Origin: an uncultured Hungatella sp.
GTDB lineage: Bacteria; Bacillota; Clostridia; Lachnospirales; Lachnospiraceae
Length of the DNA stretch: 6,252 nucleotides
Direction: 5' to 3'
Assembly: GCA_910586845.1 (NCBI GenBank)
Contig: CAJUJV010000022.1
Span: forward strand, 28,838-35,089
Under the pieces are notes generated by a model. The model did no database searches and was not told the origin of the DNA. It saw nothing but the letters and a program-made list of their open reading frames with translations. Made by a program: the position numbers and the translations under genes. Shown here in pieces: positions 6,027 to 6,252 of this stretch. Each line of letters opens with the position of its first letter. Positions within the stretch are counted from its first letter, which is position 1.

Positions 6027-6252
6027 TCGTCCTCCTCCTTCCCATATTCGCCGGCTTCGGCCTGATCGATAAGCCTTGTGCCTACCTCCGTATAATAGCT
6101 GACCATGTGATACTGTTTATAAGTCATCAGGGCCTCCATGCTCATGCGCCCCATGGCCCGGGGATCGATGGTAATGGTGGAGTCCAGATATCCCTGCCGG
6201 ATCTCCTGCAGGATGTCGTCAGACACATAGCTGCCGATGATCCTGATCTGTT
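6023..6252 (-). CDS. Periplasmic sugar-binding-type protein (Peripla_BP_4/LacI-like fold), C-terminal end only
   Basis: The last 75 residues of a gene that runs past the window edge; the frame is open to base 6250 and ends with TGA at 6025-6023. The segment IRIIGSYVSDDILQEIRQG, then YLDSTITIDPRAMGRMSMEAL, then a TEVGTRLID strand, follows the C-terminal lobe of type-1 periplasmic binding proteins for simple sugars (IxGxD, IxxGxxxATVxQDPxxMGxxAVxAL, then a threonine/leucine strand). It ends in an acidic tail, EYGKEEDD. It overlaps the kinase TTG start by 4 bp. Family members next to YesM/LytS kinases act as extracellular co-sensors, as XylFII does with LytS in Clostridium; here that role is inferred. 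The signal peptide and ligand pocket are not in the window, so export and ligand are unknown. A LacI-type repressor is less likely in this context but shares the fold. Confidence 0.7.
   Translation of the reverse strand, partial: QIRIIGSYVSDDILQEIRQGYLDSTITIDPRAMGRMSMEALMTYKQYHMVSYYTEVGTRLIDQAEAGEYGKEEDD
6031..6040 (-). promoter_or_regulatory. Ribosome binding site that supports the TTG start of the kinase
   Basis: The minus strand reads AAGGAGGAGG here, offering AGGAGG at 7 nt (6039-6034) or 4 nt (6036-6031) from the TTG. It is formed by the last codons of the binding-protein gene (the Glu-Glu-Asp stretch). This strong site, and the lack of a usable ATG downstream before the first membrane segment, decide the start. 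Confidence 0.75.

Noticed and set aside
1..6252. CRISPR arrays, tRNA/rRNA genes, insertion sequences, riboswitches.
   Set aside because: No regularly spaced repeats, transposase-like frames, terminal inverted repeats or RNA-gene signatures were seen; the only substantial non-coding stretch is about 160 bp before livH.

Overview
The window holds a compact run of genes, all read from the minus strand. It reads as part of a mid-GC Firmicutes genome, most likely a Clostridia/Lachnospiraceae-type gut anaerobe. The reasons are AGGAGG-type ribosome sites in front of nearly every gene, tight or overlapping junctions, and a YesM/YesN two-component pair next to a sugar-type binding protein. The taxon is an inference from gene style; no species marker is present.

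In transcription order (high to low coordinates) the first part is a sensing module. It starts with the C-terminal end of a periplasmic sugar-binding-type protein (6252-6023). A YesM-family membrane histidine kinase follows (from 6026, TTG start overlapping the previous stop). Last is a 529-residue YesN-type response regulator with an AraC DNA-binding domain (4540-2951). The kinase frame is broken by a single in-frame TAA at 4928-4926, between its phospho-acceptor domain and its ATPase domain. The frame is the same before and after this stop, so it looks like a nonsense substitution (or sequence error), not a frameshift.

About 160 bp of AT-rich non-coding DNA follows (2950-2791). It holds two direct copies and one inverted copy of TTTGTGCTAT, a CCGGA/TCCGG dyad, extended -10-like elements without a matching -35, and a TGAAAA/TTTTCA dyad just before the livH ribosome site. 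This looks like a regulated, possibly activator-dependent, promoter.

The second part is a branched-chain amino-acid-type (Liv/HAAT) ABC importer: permeases livH and livM, ATPase livG, and the first 40 codons of ATPase livF, cut by the window edge. Junctions are 1 to 3 nt gaps or an 8-bp overlap, so this is one transcription unit. No Liv-type binding protein gene lies at the head of the operon. LivG has a degenerate ABC signature motif.

The layout suggests that an extracellular ligand bound by the upstream binding protein is reported through the kinase and regulator to the livH promoter. The functional link is inferred from adjacency and shared orientation only, and the broken kinase would impair it.
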